From Candidatus Methylopumilus sp. (GTDB taxonomy: Bacteria > Pseudomonadota > Gammaproteobacteria > Burkholderiales > Methylophilaceae), in assembly GCA_026399645.1 (NCBI GenBank), contig JAPLQN010000025.1, positions 1 to 32,421 on the forward strand: a stretch of DNA of 32,421 nucleotides, read 5' to 3'. Numbering within the stretch: the first letter of the stretch is position 1; the number at the start of each line of letters is the position of its first letter. Shown one piece after another: positions 1 through 7,219 of the stretch. A model generated the notes under the pieces. That model was not told where the DNA came from. It saw nothing but the letters and a program-made list of their open reading frames with translations, and made no database searches. The position numbers and the translations under genes were made by a program.

Positions 1-27
1 AAGATGGGCGCCTTCGATCAAATACTT

Positions 28-103
<76 letters not shown>

Positions 104-120
104 AATACCTTATATCAAAC

Positions 121-141
121 GCTGTTCTATAGTAGAATAGC
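121..141 (+). terminator. Hairpin between tRNA-Ala and tRNA-Glu
   Basis: A 9-bp stem (GCTGTTCTA pairing with TAGAATAGC, one G-U) closes a 3-nt loop, 18 nt after the CCA of tRNA-Ala, and is followed by a pyrimidine-rich tail (142-154). It could be a weak intrinsic terminator for tRNA-Ala. However, only 15 nt separate it from tRNA-Glu and no promoter fits there, so a processing spacer in a joint tRNA transcript is equally possible. Confidence 0.4.
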
Positions 142-156
142 TCCTTCTTTTCTTAG

Positions 157-232
157 GTCCCCATCGTCTAGAGGCCTAGGACACCTCCCTTTCACGGAGG
201 GAACAGGGGTTCGACTCCCCTTGGGGACGCCA
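157..232 (+). tRNA. tRNA-Glu (anticodon TTC)
   Basis: Acceptor stem GTCCCCA (157-163) pairs with TGGGGAC (222-228), the discriminator is G229 and CCA is encoded at 230-232. The anticodon stem CCTCC/GGAGG encloses CTTTCAC with anticodon TTC. It lies 53 nt behind tRNA-Ala, and the two are probably co-transcribed. Confidence 0.97.
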
Positions 233-238
233 ATTTTC

Positions 239-267
239 AAGCTAGCTCTGCAATTCAGAGATAGCTT
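239..267 (+). terminator. Hairpin between tRNA-Glu and ppa
   Basis: A 12-bp stem with one mismatch (AAGCTAGCTCTG against CAGAGATAGCTT) encloses a 5-nt loop, starting 7 nt after tRNA-Glu. No U-tract follows directly, and T6 at 286-291 is too far away for a standard intrinsic terminator. It overlaps the -35 region proposed for ppa. It may mark the 3' end of the tRNA transcript or be an RNase site for tRNA maturation. Confidence 0.4.
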
Positions 268-282
268 CAAACATGCTAGAAT
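254..282 (+). promoter_or_regulatory. Putative extended -10 promoter of ppa
   Basis: TTCAGA (254-259) as -35, a 17-bp spacer, and the extended -10 TGCTAGAAT (274-282). The expected start is near 289, leaving about 23 nt of leader before the ppa ATG. The same TGC-TAnAAT shape precedes pgi. Confidence 0.5.
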
Positions 283-311
283 CACTTTTTTAAAATTTCC
301 CATAAAAACTT

Positions 312-842
312 ATGAGCTTAGATAACGTCCTTCCTGGTAAAGATATTCCAGCGCATTTCAACGTCATTATTGAAATTCCTATGAATGCTGATCCAATCAA
401 ATATGAGGTGGATAAAGAGTCAGGAGCTATTTTTGTAGATAGATTTATGGGTACTGCAATGCACTATCCTACTAACTACGGGTATGTACCAAAAACAATT
501 GCGGGCGATGGAGATCCTGTTGATGTCCTTGTCGTTACTCCATTCCCTTTAATTCCAGGAGTGGTTGTAAGTTGTCGCGCTGTTGGTATATTAGAAATGG
601 AAGATGAGCAGGGTCAGGACGCAAAAGTTTTAGCAGTTCCTGAAGATAGAATTCTTTCAACCTATTCGCGCTGGCAAAAACCGGAAGATATGAATCCTTT
701 ACGTCTTAATCAAATTCAACACTTTTTCGAGCACTATAAAGATTTGGAAAAAGGTAAATGGGTTAAAGTTAAAGGCTGGAAAGGTCCTCAAGATGCACAC
801 AAAGAAATTCTTGAGGGTATTGAAAGATACAAAAAAAGTTAG
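312..842 (+). CDS. ppa: Inorganic pyrophosphatase (family I, soluble)
   Basis: Hydrolyses pyrophosphate to two phosphates in the cytoplasm, pulling nucleic-acid and aminoacyl-tRNA synthesis forward. At 176 aa it has the same length as the E. coli enzyme. The signature D66-G-D68-P-V-D71 is present, as are the other residues expected for the Mg2+/PPi site by comparison with E. coli: E21, K30, E32, R44, Y56, D98, D103 and K105. The ATG lies behind an A-rich stretch with no clear Shine-Dalgarno sequence, but the N-terminus ([13 protein letters not shown]) matches family starts. It follows two tRNA genes and converges with the unknown gene at 846, with only 3 bp between the stop codons. Confidence 0.97.
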   Translation: MSLDNVLPGKDIPAHFNVIIEIPMNADPIKYEVDKESGAIFVDRFMGTAMHYPTNYGYVPKTIAGDGDPVDVLVVTPFPLIPGVVVSCRAVGILEMEDEQGQDAKVLAVPEDRILSTYSRWQKPEDMNPLRLNQIQHFFEHYKDLEKGKWVKVKGWKGPQDAHKEILEGIERYKKS

Positions 843-845
843 CTC

Positions 846-1223
846 TTAAAATCCAAGACGGCCCACAATCTCCGATGGGTCTTCATCTTTAAGAAATACA
901 TATTCTCCTGCGATATCTATTTCTACCCAGTCACATGACAAGGATAAAGTTTCGAAGTTTTCATCAATGACGCAGCAATCTAGCCATTTTTTTTCGCCGT
1001 TAATCAAAACAGCTTGAAAGCCGATATCTCTCCAAGCATTCACTAAATTTTCCATATCAATTGGATTCATAGCACCATCTCTAAACAGATGCTCATCGTA
1101 CCAAACGCGAGTTCCGAGCGAAGAAGCGTGATCGATCAAGCATTGTTCCCATCCGCCAGGATATTTCTCTTCAATGGTTAATCTTCGAACAATAAAATTA
1201 ATATGCTCTAATGCGATGGCCAT
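846..1223 (-). CDS. Conserved-looking protein of unknown function (125 aa)
   Basis: I do not recognise a named family. The protein is acidic and soluble, with no signal peptide or membrane segment. It contains the stretch YPGGWEQCL near residue 21, a WYDEHLFRDGAMNP segment near 41-54, and three cysteines (C28, C83, C84); the C83-C84 pair follows a K-W-L-D. The many W, Y, C and D residues in the middle look like conserved core positions, not random coding. It is last in a minus-strand operon: its ATG follows directly on the TAA of the pseudouridine synthase, with no spacer. Translational coupling to that gene is therefore likely, but gives no specific function. Confidence 0.8.
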   Translation of the reverse strand: MAIALEHINFIVRRLTIEEKYPGGWEQCLIDHASSLGTRVWYDEHLFRDGAMNPIDMENLVNAWRDIGFQAVLINGEKKWLDCCVIDENFETLSLSCDWVEIDIAGEYVFLKDEDPSEIVGRLGF

Positions 1224-1961
1224 TTAAAAGTTCTCTTTCTCTTCTAAAAATCTCCACATGCCTGTGGGCAGATCGCCAAGTAAAACATTACCAATTCTCA
1301 CTCTTTTTAATCCAGTCACATGAAGCCCAACAAGCTCGCACATTCTTCTAATTTGTCTATTTCGGCCCTCAGTTAAGACAAAGCGCAATTGATCATCATT
1401 TTGCCATTCAACTTCAGCTTGTTTTAACTTGTAGCCATCGAGCGAAAGTCCATGCCTTAATAAATCCAAACCTTGATTCACTAATTTTCCTTCAACGCGA
1501 ACTAAGTATTCTTTTTCAATAGCGCTCTGCTCACCAATAATTGTTTTAGCAATTCTTCCATCTTGTGTAAGCACCAATAATCCGGAAGAATCAATATCAA
1601 GTCTTCCAGCTGGAGCTAACCCATCATTATTAAATCTTGGATTTCGAGACGAATGCTGTTTAGAAACTTGAAAATTATCTTGCGTCACAAGACTGGCGGC
1701 AGGCGTAAAAGCTTTATCGTCATCAAGATGAGAAATATAACCCACGGGTTTATTTAAGATAACGGTAGCTTTGGAGGACTGCTGAATAGCTGCTTGCTTT
1801 TTTAACTCAACTTTTTGTGATCGGTAAGCGCGAGTTCCTAATTCAGTAACCACCTTACCATCAAGCATGACAAGACCTTGCTCAATATATGCATCAGCTT
1901 CTCTTCTTGAACAAAGTCCAAGCTCAGATAGTATTTTTGAAATACGAACAGCCTCTTCCAT
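1224..1961 (-). CDS. Pseudouridine synthase, RsuA/RluB/RluF family (RluF-like)
   Basis: Isomerises a uridine in ribosomal RNA to pseudouridine. The 245-aa protein has an N-terminal S4 RNA-binding domain (about 5-50, with LGLCSRREAD) followed by the RsuA-type catalytic domain. The catalytic motif GRLDIDSSGLL puts the nucleophilic aspartate at D122, and the family's C-terminal GRNRQIRRMCE is present. The wording around IRRMCE and the ending GMWRFL resemble E. coli RluF (23S U2604). An insertion of about 20 residues before the catalytic motif (about 90-115) is longer than in RluF, so the target base stays open. It sits between the PhnA-domain gene (11 bp upstream) and the unknown 125-aa gene (directly adjacent). 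Confidence 0.9.
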   Translation of the reverse strand: MEEAVRISKILSELGLCSRREADAYIEQGLVMLDGKVVTELGTRAYRSQKVELKKQAAIQQSSKATVILNKPVGYISHLDDDKAFTPAASLVTQDNFQVSKQHSSRNPRFNNDGLAPAGRLDIDSSGLLVLTQDGRIAKTIIGEQSAIEKEYLVRVEGKLVNQGLDLLRHGLSLDGYKLKQAEVEWQNDDQLRFVLTEGRNRQIRRMCELVGLHVTGLKRVRIGNVLLGDLPTGMWRFLEEKENF

Positions 1962-1972
1962 TTATATGAACT

Positions 1973-2182
1973 TTATGATTTTTTAAGAAAGCAAGTTTTA
2001 AGAACTATCGTATTTCTTCCCTGACCACATTCAATCTCTTCTTCATTATCAGTCAGACGAATACCTTTAAATGTTGCACCTCTTTTTAATACGTCCGAAG
2101 AGCCTTTGACTTTAAGATCTTTGATCACCTGAACAGAGTCTCCGTGATTTAATTCATTACCATTACTGTCTCGAACTAACAT
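1973..2182 (-). CDS. PhnA/YjdM C-terminal domain protein (69 aa)
   Basis: The whole protein matches the C-terminal PhnA domain of E. coli YjdM: VRDSNGN, LNHGDSVQVIKDLKVKGSS, the K-R-G turn, and a final FLKKS. E. coli YjdM is about 110 aa with an N-terminal zinc ribbon, and that part is absent here. PhnA was named from a phosphonate operon, but the family's role is not phosphonate breakdown and remains uncertain. The start is an ATG with AAGGA upstream. It is the second gene of the minus-strand operon, 14 bp behind the quinoprotein gene. The short form looks complete and not degraded, since the domain starts at its usual first residue. Confidence 0.85.
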   Translation of the reverse strand: MLVRDSNGNELNHGDSVQVIKDLKVKGSSDVLKRGATFKGIRLTDNEEEIECGQGRNTIVLKTCFLKKS

Positions 2183-2196
2183 GAACTATCCTTATA

Positions 2197-4038
2197 TTAT
2201 TTAAGTTTATAAACCAAGATGTTGTCACCTTCTTTAAAACCAAAGATAGAATTACCACCTGCAGCAACAGCAATATATTGCGTTCCATCAATCTCATAAC
2301 TAATAGGTGGTGCATTAACACCTGCATCAACTTTATTTGTCCAAAGTAACTTTCCAGTTTTAGCATCGTAAGCATTAAAATCCCCATTACCCTCACCCAT
2401 GAAAACAAGATTACCCTCAGTCGCTAATAAACCGCCTGTTAATGGTTGAGGTGTCTTAACTTGCCATTTAATTTTCTTACTATTTAAATCAATAGCAGAA
2501 AGTAGTCCCCATCTCTCATCTTGCGTAGGTTCGGAAGAAGCATATCTAATCGCAGGTAAATCATCACGCGCAGGCTCATCAACTAATGTGTATTTAATAG
2601 GAGCATGAATAGCTGAAACAAATGCAATTTGATTTTTTTCATCTAGGGAAGTTGGGCCCCAATTAGCACCTCCTAAAATACCCGGATATAAAACTGTACC
2701 CTCAGCTGTGGCTTTTGCAAAAAGATTTTTTTGTGGCACAAAGGATTCTGTTTTTGCCAAAAGATCGCCCGTGATACGATTGTGAATGTAATACCATCCG
2801 GTCTTACTCGCCTGACCCACCGCAGGAATCGTTTTACCATCTTTCTTATATTCAAATAATACTGGGGGGCTCGCAACATCATATCCCCATACATCATGAG
2901 GAACTTGCTGATAAAACCATTTTAATTTACCTGACGTTGCATCGAGCGCTACAAGGGAAACAGTATATAAATTGTCTCCGGGTCTTGAAATGTCATTCAT
3001 CTGCGGAGAAGGATTACCTGTACCAAAATATAAAGTATTTGCTTCTTCATCAATAGCTGGGGTGCTCCATGCTGAGCCTCCTCCATACTTCCAAGCTTCT
3101 TTATTATTTTTAAGACTTTCTTTTTCTTGCGCAATGTTACGGTTTAAAGAAATATTACCTTCAATTGTTTCTCTAAATTTACCCTCCCATCCTTCTGATG
3201 GAATCGTATCGAACTGCCAGACACGCTTACCTGTTTGAATGTTATATGCTGCCATAAATCCTGGACGCCCAAAACGACCATCCACCCCAATCACAGCGCC
3301 CATTGGTGCATCTGGTCTGGGGGTATCGACATGTAATCCATATCCCACCCCTGTAATGCCCACAATTACTAAATCTTTGTAAGTTACTGGGGCCATAGCA
3401 ATACCTACACCAGTTTGACCATAAACATCCTTTTGACTCTTGCTGTCGGACTGACTTAGTGAGTTACTACTTTCAAATTTATTATCATTATCAGCAACAT
3501 CAATATCCCAGATTTTTTTACCTGTTTTCGCATCTAAGGCAACCAGTCTTGCATCAACGGTACCTATAAAAATTTTATTACTTGAATATGCCAATCCTCG
3601 ATTTGCAGGCCCACAGCACATTCTCCAGCTATCTCTTTTTTTATGGTTATAACGCCATAACTCTTTACCTGTCTTTGCGTCTAATGCAACCACATGGTTA
3701 TGCGGAAGACTGATGAACATTACATTATTAATAACCAATGGGGATGCTTGAAATGTCGCTGGAACACCCGATTTTAATTTCCAAGCGAGTTCAAGATTTT
3801 TGACGTTATCTTGATTAATTTGAGTTAAGGTCGAAAAGCGTTGATTGGTTAGATTCTTACCATATGAAGGCCATTGCTCGTCTGAGCCAAATTTGAATGA
3901 CGGAAGCTTGGGTAGAGAAATCTTATCTAAAGACAAGGAGTCTAGGGAAATAGAATCCATAGAAGCGCAACCTGTAAATATGAGAAAAAAGATGCTTAAT
4001 AGAGCCGCTCGGATAGATTTCAACGTATACCCTTTCAA
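2197..4038 (-). CDS. PQQ-type eight-bladed propeller dehydrogenase, periplasmic lipoprotein
   Basis: Resembles the methanol/glucose quinoprotein dehydrogenases. A lipoprotein signal with C24 (IFTGC) is followed by a Ser/Leu-rich linker (26-49) and a propeller with repeats such as VALDAKTGK. Family features kept are the vicinal disulfide C141-C142 followed by NRGLAY, the TGN at 340-342, and K412 where MxaF has Arg and glucose dehydrogenases have Lys. By hand alignment the catalytic Asp of H-D-x-W-D is Gly385 (HDVWGYD), while Asp387 matches the second Asp of lanthanide enzymes. The metal-ligand Glu also aligns to Gly (near 232), beside an insertion of about 20 residues. Activity and substrate are therefore uncertain. 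No cytochrome c or mxa/xox accessory gene is adjacent. The start at 4038 is TTG; an in-frame TTG at 4023 with AAAGGG upstream would give a tighter signal peptide and may be the true start. Confidence 0.85.
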   Translation of the reverse strand: MKGYTLKSIRAALLSIFFLIFTGCASMDSISLDSLSLDKISLPKLPSFKFGSDEQWPSYGKNLTNQRFSTLTQINQDNVKNLELAWKLKSGVPATFQASPLVINNVMFISLPHNHVVALDAKTGKELWRYNHKKRDSWRMCCGPANRGLAYSSNKIFIGTVDARLVALDAKTGKKIWDIDVADNDNKFESSNSLSQSDSKSQKDVYGQTGVGIAMAPVTYKDLVIVGITGVGYGLHVDTPRPDAPMGAVIGVDGRFGRPGFMAAYNIQTGKRVWQFDTIPSEGWEGKFRETIEGNISLNRNIAQEKESLKNNKEAWKYGGGSAWSTPAIDEEANTLYFGTGNPSPQMNDISRPGDNLYTVSLVALDATSGKLKWFYQQVPHDVWGYDVASPPVLFEYKKDGKTIPAVGQASKTGWYYIHNRITGDLLAKTESFVPQKNLFAKATAEGTVLYPGILGGANWGPTSLDEKNQIAFVSAIHAPIKYTLVDEPARDDLPAIRYASSEPTQDERWGLLSAIDLNSKKIKWQVKTPQPLTGGLLATEGNLVFMGEGNGDFNAYDAKTGKLLWTNKVDAGVNAPPISYEIDGTQYIAVAAGGNSIFGFKEGDNILVYKLK

Positions 4039-4151
4039 AACGATCGTATGAGATTACTAGATTAATAAAGCACTTTATGGATAATGCCTAATACTGATAT
4101 CTTATCGCAAGCAATCTTTTTTTAATACCAGATATAGACTGACAACCTTAC
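4039..4151. promoter_or_regulatory. Divergent spacer between quinoprotein gene and mnmC
   Basis: These 113 bp must carry promoters for both the minus-strand quinoprotein operon and the plus-strand mnmC operon. The best plus-strand -10-like element is TATAGA (about 4133-4138), only some 15 nt before the mnmC ATG, with no good -35. I see no strong dyad or riboswitch. Confidence 0.35.
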
Positions 4152-5354
4152 ATGCAAAAAAATATAGTAATCATAGGAGCTGGTATTTCAGGCTGTTCAT
4201 TGGCACATTTTTTAGCAAATACCGGATGGGATGTCACATTAATAGAGAGCCAAGATGATATAGCTTCCGGGGGTTCCGGAAATCCAGTGGCAGCAATTTA
4301 TCCCAAATTTATGCTTAACGATAAGGCATACAATGATTTCATGCTAAAAAGTTTTATGTTTACAACAGCATGGGTAGATAAATTAGGTCTAAGTAAAGAT
4401 GATTATCGATTTGATGGTGCGATTGAAATTTTAGAGGAAACCTATGCTCATAAATTAGAAATTAATTTATCAGGTGGAAGTGTAGACCAAGAAAAAATTT
4501 TAACCTTAATAGATAAAGCAATACTTAAAAAATATTTAATGCATCAGGATTCAAAAGGGCTTCTCTTTAATAAAGGGGGCTGGGTAAATCCAATAGCCCT
4601 ATGCCGGCATTTAGTAAATCATTCAAATATTAAAATACTCACAAACCAGGAAATAATATCGATTGAAAAATTAAATAATGAATGGACACTTAAGACAAAA
4701 GATCAAAAAATTTTCAAAAGTGATCATGTTGCCATTTGTAATGCAGCATATCTAAATCAATTTGACTTAACTCAACATTTACATACTGATGCTTTCCGAG
4801 GACAGATCAATTGGGTAAATTCAACACCATTTCAAATGCCTTCTATCGTCATCTGTGATGAGGGATACTTAGCGCCACTCATGCAAAATAAGCATATTTT
4901 TGGTGCAACTTATGGCATGAATGACTTTAATAAGGACTTAAGATTAAGCGATACAAAAAAGAATGTCGCCTCAATAAAAAAAATACATCAAGAATTTTAT
5001 AATTATTGTTTTGCGCAAAAAACAATTTCTGGGAGAGTGTCTTGGCGAGCATCTACAAAAGATAGAAAGCCTTATGTAGGTCGCGTATTTAATAATGAAT
5101 TATTTAAAAAAATGCGTGTGAGAGAGCTAGCTCAGACAGATCAACTCCCATGGCTGGACAATTTGTATGTTGCGAGTGGATTTGGGTCCAGAGGCTTTAC
5201 GTTTGCACCCTACTGCACCTTCGTCCTTGCTAATTTAATCAACAAAAACTTATCTAAAGATGATAAAGAAACACTCAATTACACAAATCCGGAAAGATAT
5301 AGGCTCAAAAAAATGAGTTTAAAAAAAGCAGCAAGTCGTATTTTTAAGGTATAA
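4152..5354 (+). CDS. mnmC: FAD-dependent cmnm5s2U34 oxidoreductase (MnmC C-terminal domain, stand-alone)
   Basis: Removes the carboxymethyl group from cmnm5(s2)U34 in the wobble base of certain tRNAs. The 400-aa protein is a DAO-type FAD enzyme. The dinucleotide fold GAGISG lies at 9-14, the MnmC-typical GSGNPVAAIYP at 41-51 (E. coli has GASGNRQGALYP), and the closing VASGFGSRGFTFAP near 345 corresponds to the E. coli GALGSRG segment. E. coli MnmC is about 660 aa with an N-terminal methyltransferase (MnmD) that finishes the mnm5 group. That half is absent here and not encoded upstream. A generic DAO-family oxidase is the alternative, but the GSGN and GSRG motifs favour MnmC. The OGT-like gene follows after 8 bp. 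Confidence 0.85.
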   Translation: MQKNIVIIGAGISGCSLAHFLANTGWDVTLIESQDDIASGGSGNPVAAIYPKFMLNDKAYNDFMLKSFMFTTAWVDKLGLSKDDYRFDGAIEILEETYAHKLEINLSGGSVDQEKILTLIDKAILKKYLMHQDSKGLLFNKGGWVNPIALCRHLVNHSNIKILTNQEIISIEKLNNEWTLKTKDQKIFKSDHVAICNAAYLNQFDLTQHLHTDAFRGQINWVNSTPFQMPSIVICDEGYLAPLMQNKHIFGATYGMNDFNKDLRLSDTKKNVASIKKIHQEFYNYCFAQKTISGRVSWRASTKDRKPYVGRVFNNELFKKMRVRELAQTDQLPWLDNLYVASGFGSRGFTFAPYCTFVLANLINKNLSKDDKETLNYTNPERYRLKKMSLKKAASRIFKV

Positions 5355-5362
5355 ATTTAATC

Positions 5363-7219
5363 ATGTCAAAATCCCTTATTGATCTTGCAAAAAAATATGA
5401 AGAAGAAGGCGATCTTGTAAGTGCTATAGAGGTTCTTACAAAAGCACTTCAAGCTAAACCTAACGATCTATTTATTCAATTAGAATTAGGGAATCTTTGT
5501 GCTTTAAACAAACAATTTGTTGATGCAGTAGAATATTTTCGAAATTCCTATATGGCTTTCAAAGATAATCTTGATATTAGAAATGCACTATGTTATTCAT
5601 TGTCAGAGCTCGGTAATGCATACCAAATACAGTCACAATTTTCATTAGCAGAAGCTTGCTTTGAAGAAGCTATTCAATACGAAAAAAATAATTGGACTTA
5701 TTATTACAATTTAGCCAATGCAAAAGATAAACTTCAAAAGAGAGATGAGGCTTATCAATGCTACCAAAAAGCATTAAATCTTAACGATGAGGATGCTGAC
5801 CTCTGGAACAATTTAGGTAATGCAGAGCGTGAATTAGGTCACTTAGATAAAGCCGTAGCCTCTTATGAGCGCGCATTGTCTATCAATCCCCTCTTGTTCC
5901 ACGCTTACCTTCATCTCGCCCATCAAAAACAGCACATGTGTGATTGGCATGGGATTGATCAGCTTTTTCAAAAAATATGCTCTATTGTGAATACAAATCC
6001 CGAAGCGCTCATTTCCCCGTTCGCTTTTATTTCAAATCCATTCTCTTCATCTCAAGAGCAAATGGTATGTGCAAATCAGTGGACGCAAAATCACTACAAA
6101 GCCCAGTCATTCCAAAAAGGCAAATGGAAAAGAAAAAATAAAATCCGTATTGGGTATTTGTCATCAGACTTTAAGTTACATCCCTTATATTTTTTAATAC
6201 GCGACGTTATTAAATATCACGATCGTGATATTTTTGATATTTACGCTTACGATTCGACCCCAAGCGAAAATACAAATGAACGAACTACACTTATTGGTTT
6301 ATTTGATCATTATCGTGATATCTCATGTACCAATGATGTAAGCGCTGTGACTCTTATCAATCATGATGAAATTGACATATTGATAGATTTAACTGGTTAT
6401 ACAAATAACAGTCGAGCATTTATTGCTCCACAACTTAAAAACACAATCACTATCAATTGGCTTGGTTACCCCGGCACAATGGGTTTTACAGGAGAAAAAT
6501 CACTTTATGAATTTATCTTGGCTGATGATTTTATTATCCCTGAAGCGGATGAAAAATATTATGCAGAATCTATTCTAAGACTTCCCTTTGCCTATCAACC
6601 GAATATAGAAAATCGTAGCCAATCGAATGATAAAAATCGGCAAGATTATGGCATTCCTTCAGACGCTTTTGTATATTGCGCTTTTAATCAATCGTTCAAA
6701 ATTACAGAAGCCATATTCAAAGCCTGGCTTACGCTTTTACAAAAATATCCAAAAAGCATTCTCTGGTTAACGCATTCCAATACATGGGCTTCAGATCAAC
6801 TAAAAAGGTTTGCGGAGACACATAGTATTAAATCTGAAAGAATTATTTTCGCAACACGCGTTCCTAATGAGGAACATATTGCTCGCCATGCCTTAGCAGA
6901 TATTTATTTAGATACCCTGCCTTATAACGCTCACACTTCAGCCAGCGATGCCTTATCTATGAATTTACCAATTGTTACACTTAAGGGTAAAACATTCCCT
7001 TCAAGAGTGGCAGGAAGCTTACTTCATAGCTTAAATCTAGATGAGCTAATTACAGAGGATATTGAAAGCTATATTCGATGCGCTTCTAAGCTCACTGAAG
7101 ATTTAATATATAGACAAGACTTAATTCAGAGACTGAAAGAAGCCAAATCAAGTTCACCAAATTTCCAGCCGCGTTTATTTGTAAAAAAATTGGAAAGTAT
7201 CTACCAAGAAATTATTTAA
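5363..7219 (+). CDS. TPR protein with OGT/SPINDLY-type glycosyltransferase domain (GT41)
   Basis: Predicted to transfer a sugar from a nucleotide sugar to Ser/Thr of a protein. The 618-aa protein has about five tetratricopeptide repeats (3-200), then CDW (193-195) and a GT41 catalytic region (258-615). Residues matching the OGT active site are H273 in SSDFKLHPL, K446 in FNQSFKI, and the NAHTSASDAL segment (H524) followed by SRVAGSLL. The donor could be UDP-GlcNAc or another sugar; the sequence does not decide. No signal peptide or membrane segment, so it is cytoplasmic. It shares an operon with mnmC (8-bp gap). Flagellin or another surface protein is a common partner of bacterial homologues, but none is encoded nearby. 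Its TAA overlaps the stop codon of the convergent EamA gene within TTAA at 7216-7219. Confidence 0.88.
   Translation: MSKSLIDLAKKYEEEGDLVSAIEVLTKALQAKPNDLFIQLELGNLCALNKQFVDAVEYFRNSYMAFKDNLDIRNALCYSLSELGNAYQIQSQFSLAEACFEEAIQYEKNNWTYYYNLANAKDKLQKRDEAYQCYQKALNLNDEDADLWNNLGNAERELGHLDKAVASYERALSINPLLFHAYLHLAHQKQHMCDWHGIDQLFQKICSIVNTNPEALISPFAFISNPFSSSQEQMVCANQWTQNHYKAQSFQKGKWKRKNKIRIGYLSSDFKLHPLYFLIRDVIKYHDRDIFDIYAYDSTPSENTNERTTLIGLFDHYRDISCTNDVSAVTLINHDEIDILIDLTGYTNNSRAFIAPQLKNTITINWLGYPGTMGFTGEKSLYEFILADDFIIPEADEKYYAESILRLPFAYQPNIENRSQSNDKNRQDYGIPSDAFVYCAFNQSFKITEAIFKAWLTLLQKYPKSILWLTHSNTWASDQLKRFAETHSIKSERIIFATRVPNEEHIARHALADIYLDTLPYNAHTSASDALSMNLPIVTLKGKTFPSRVAGSLLHSLNLDELITEDIESYIRCASKLTEDLIYRQDLIQRLKEAKSSSPNFQPRLFVKKLESIYQEII

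Noticed and set aside
1-27. Remnant of a gene before tRNA-Ala
   Set aside because: Twenty-seven bases are too few to support any call.
2163-2408. 81-codon open frame antisense-frame to the end of the quinoprotein gene
   Set aside because: It is a shadow frame of the quinoprotein gene, rich in Met/Leu without domain features; the overlapping genes have clear homology.
2197-4038. Calling the quinoprotein a XoxF or MxaF methanol dehydrogenase
   Set aside because: The catalytic Asp and metal-ligand Glu positions carry Gly by hand alignment, the protein is a lipoprotein, and no cytochrome c or mxaJ/xoxJ-like gene is adjacent. Only the wider PQQ-dehydrogenase fold is supported.
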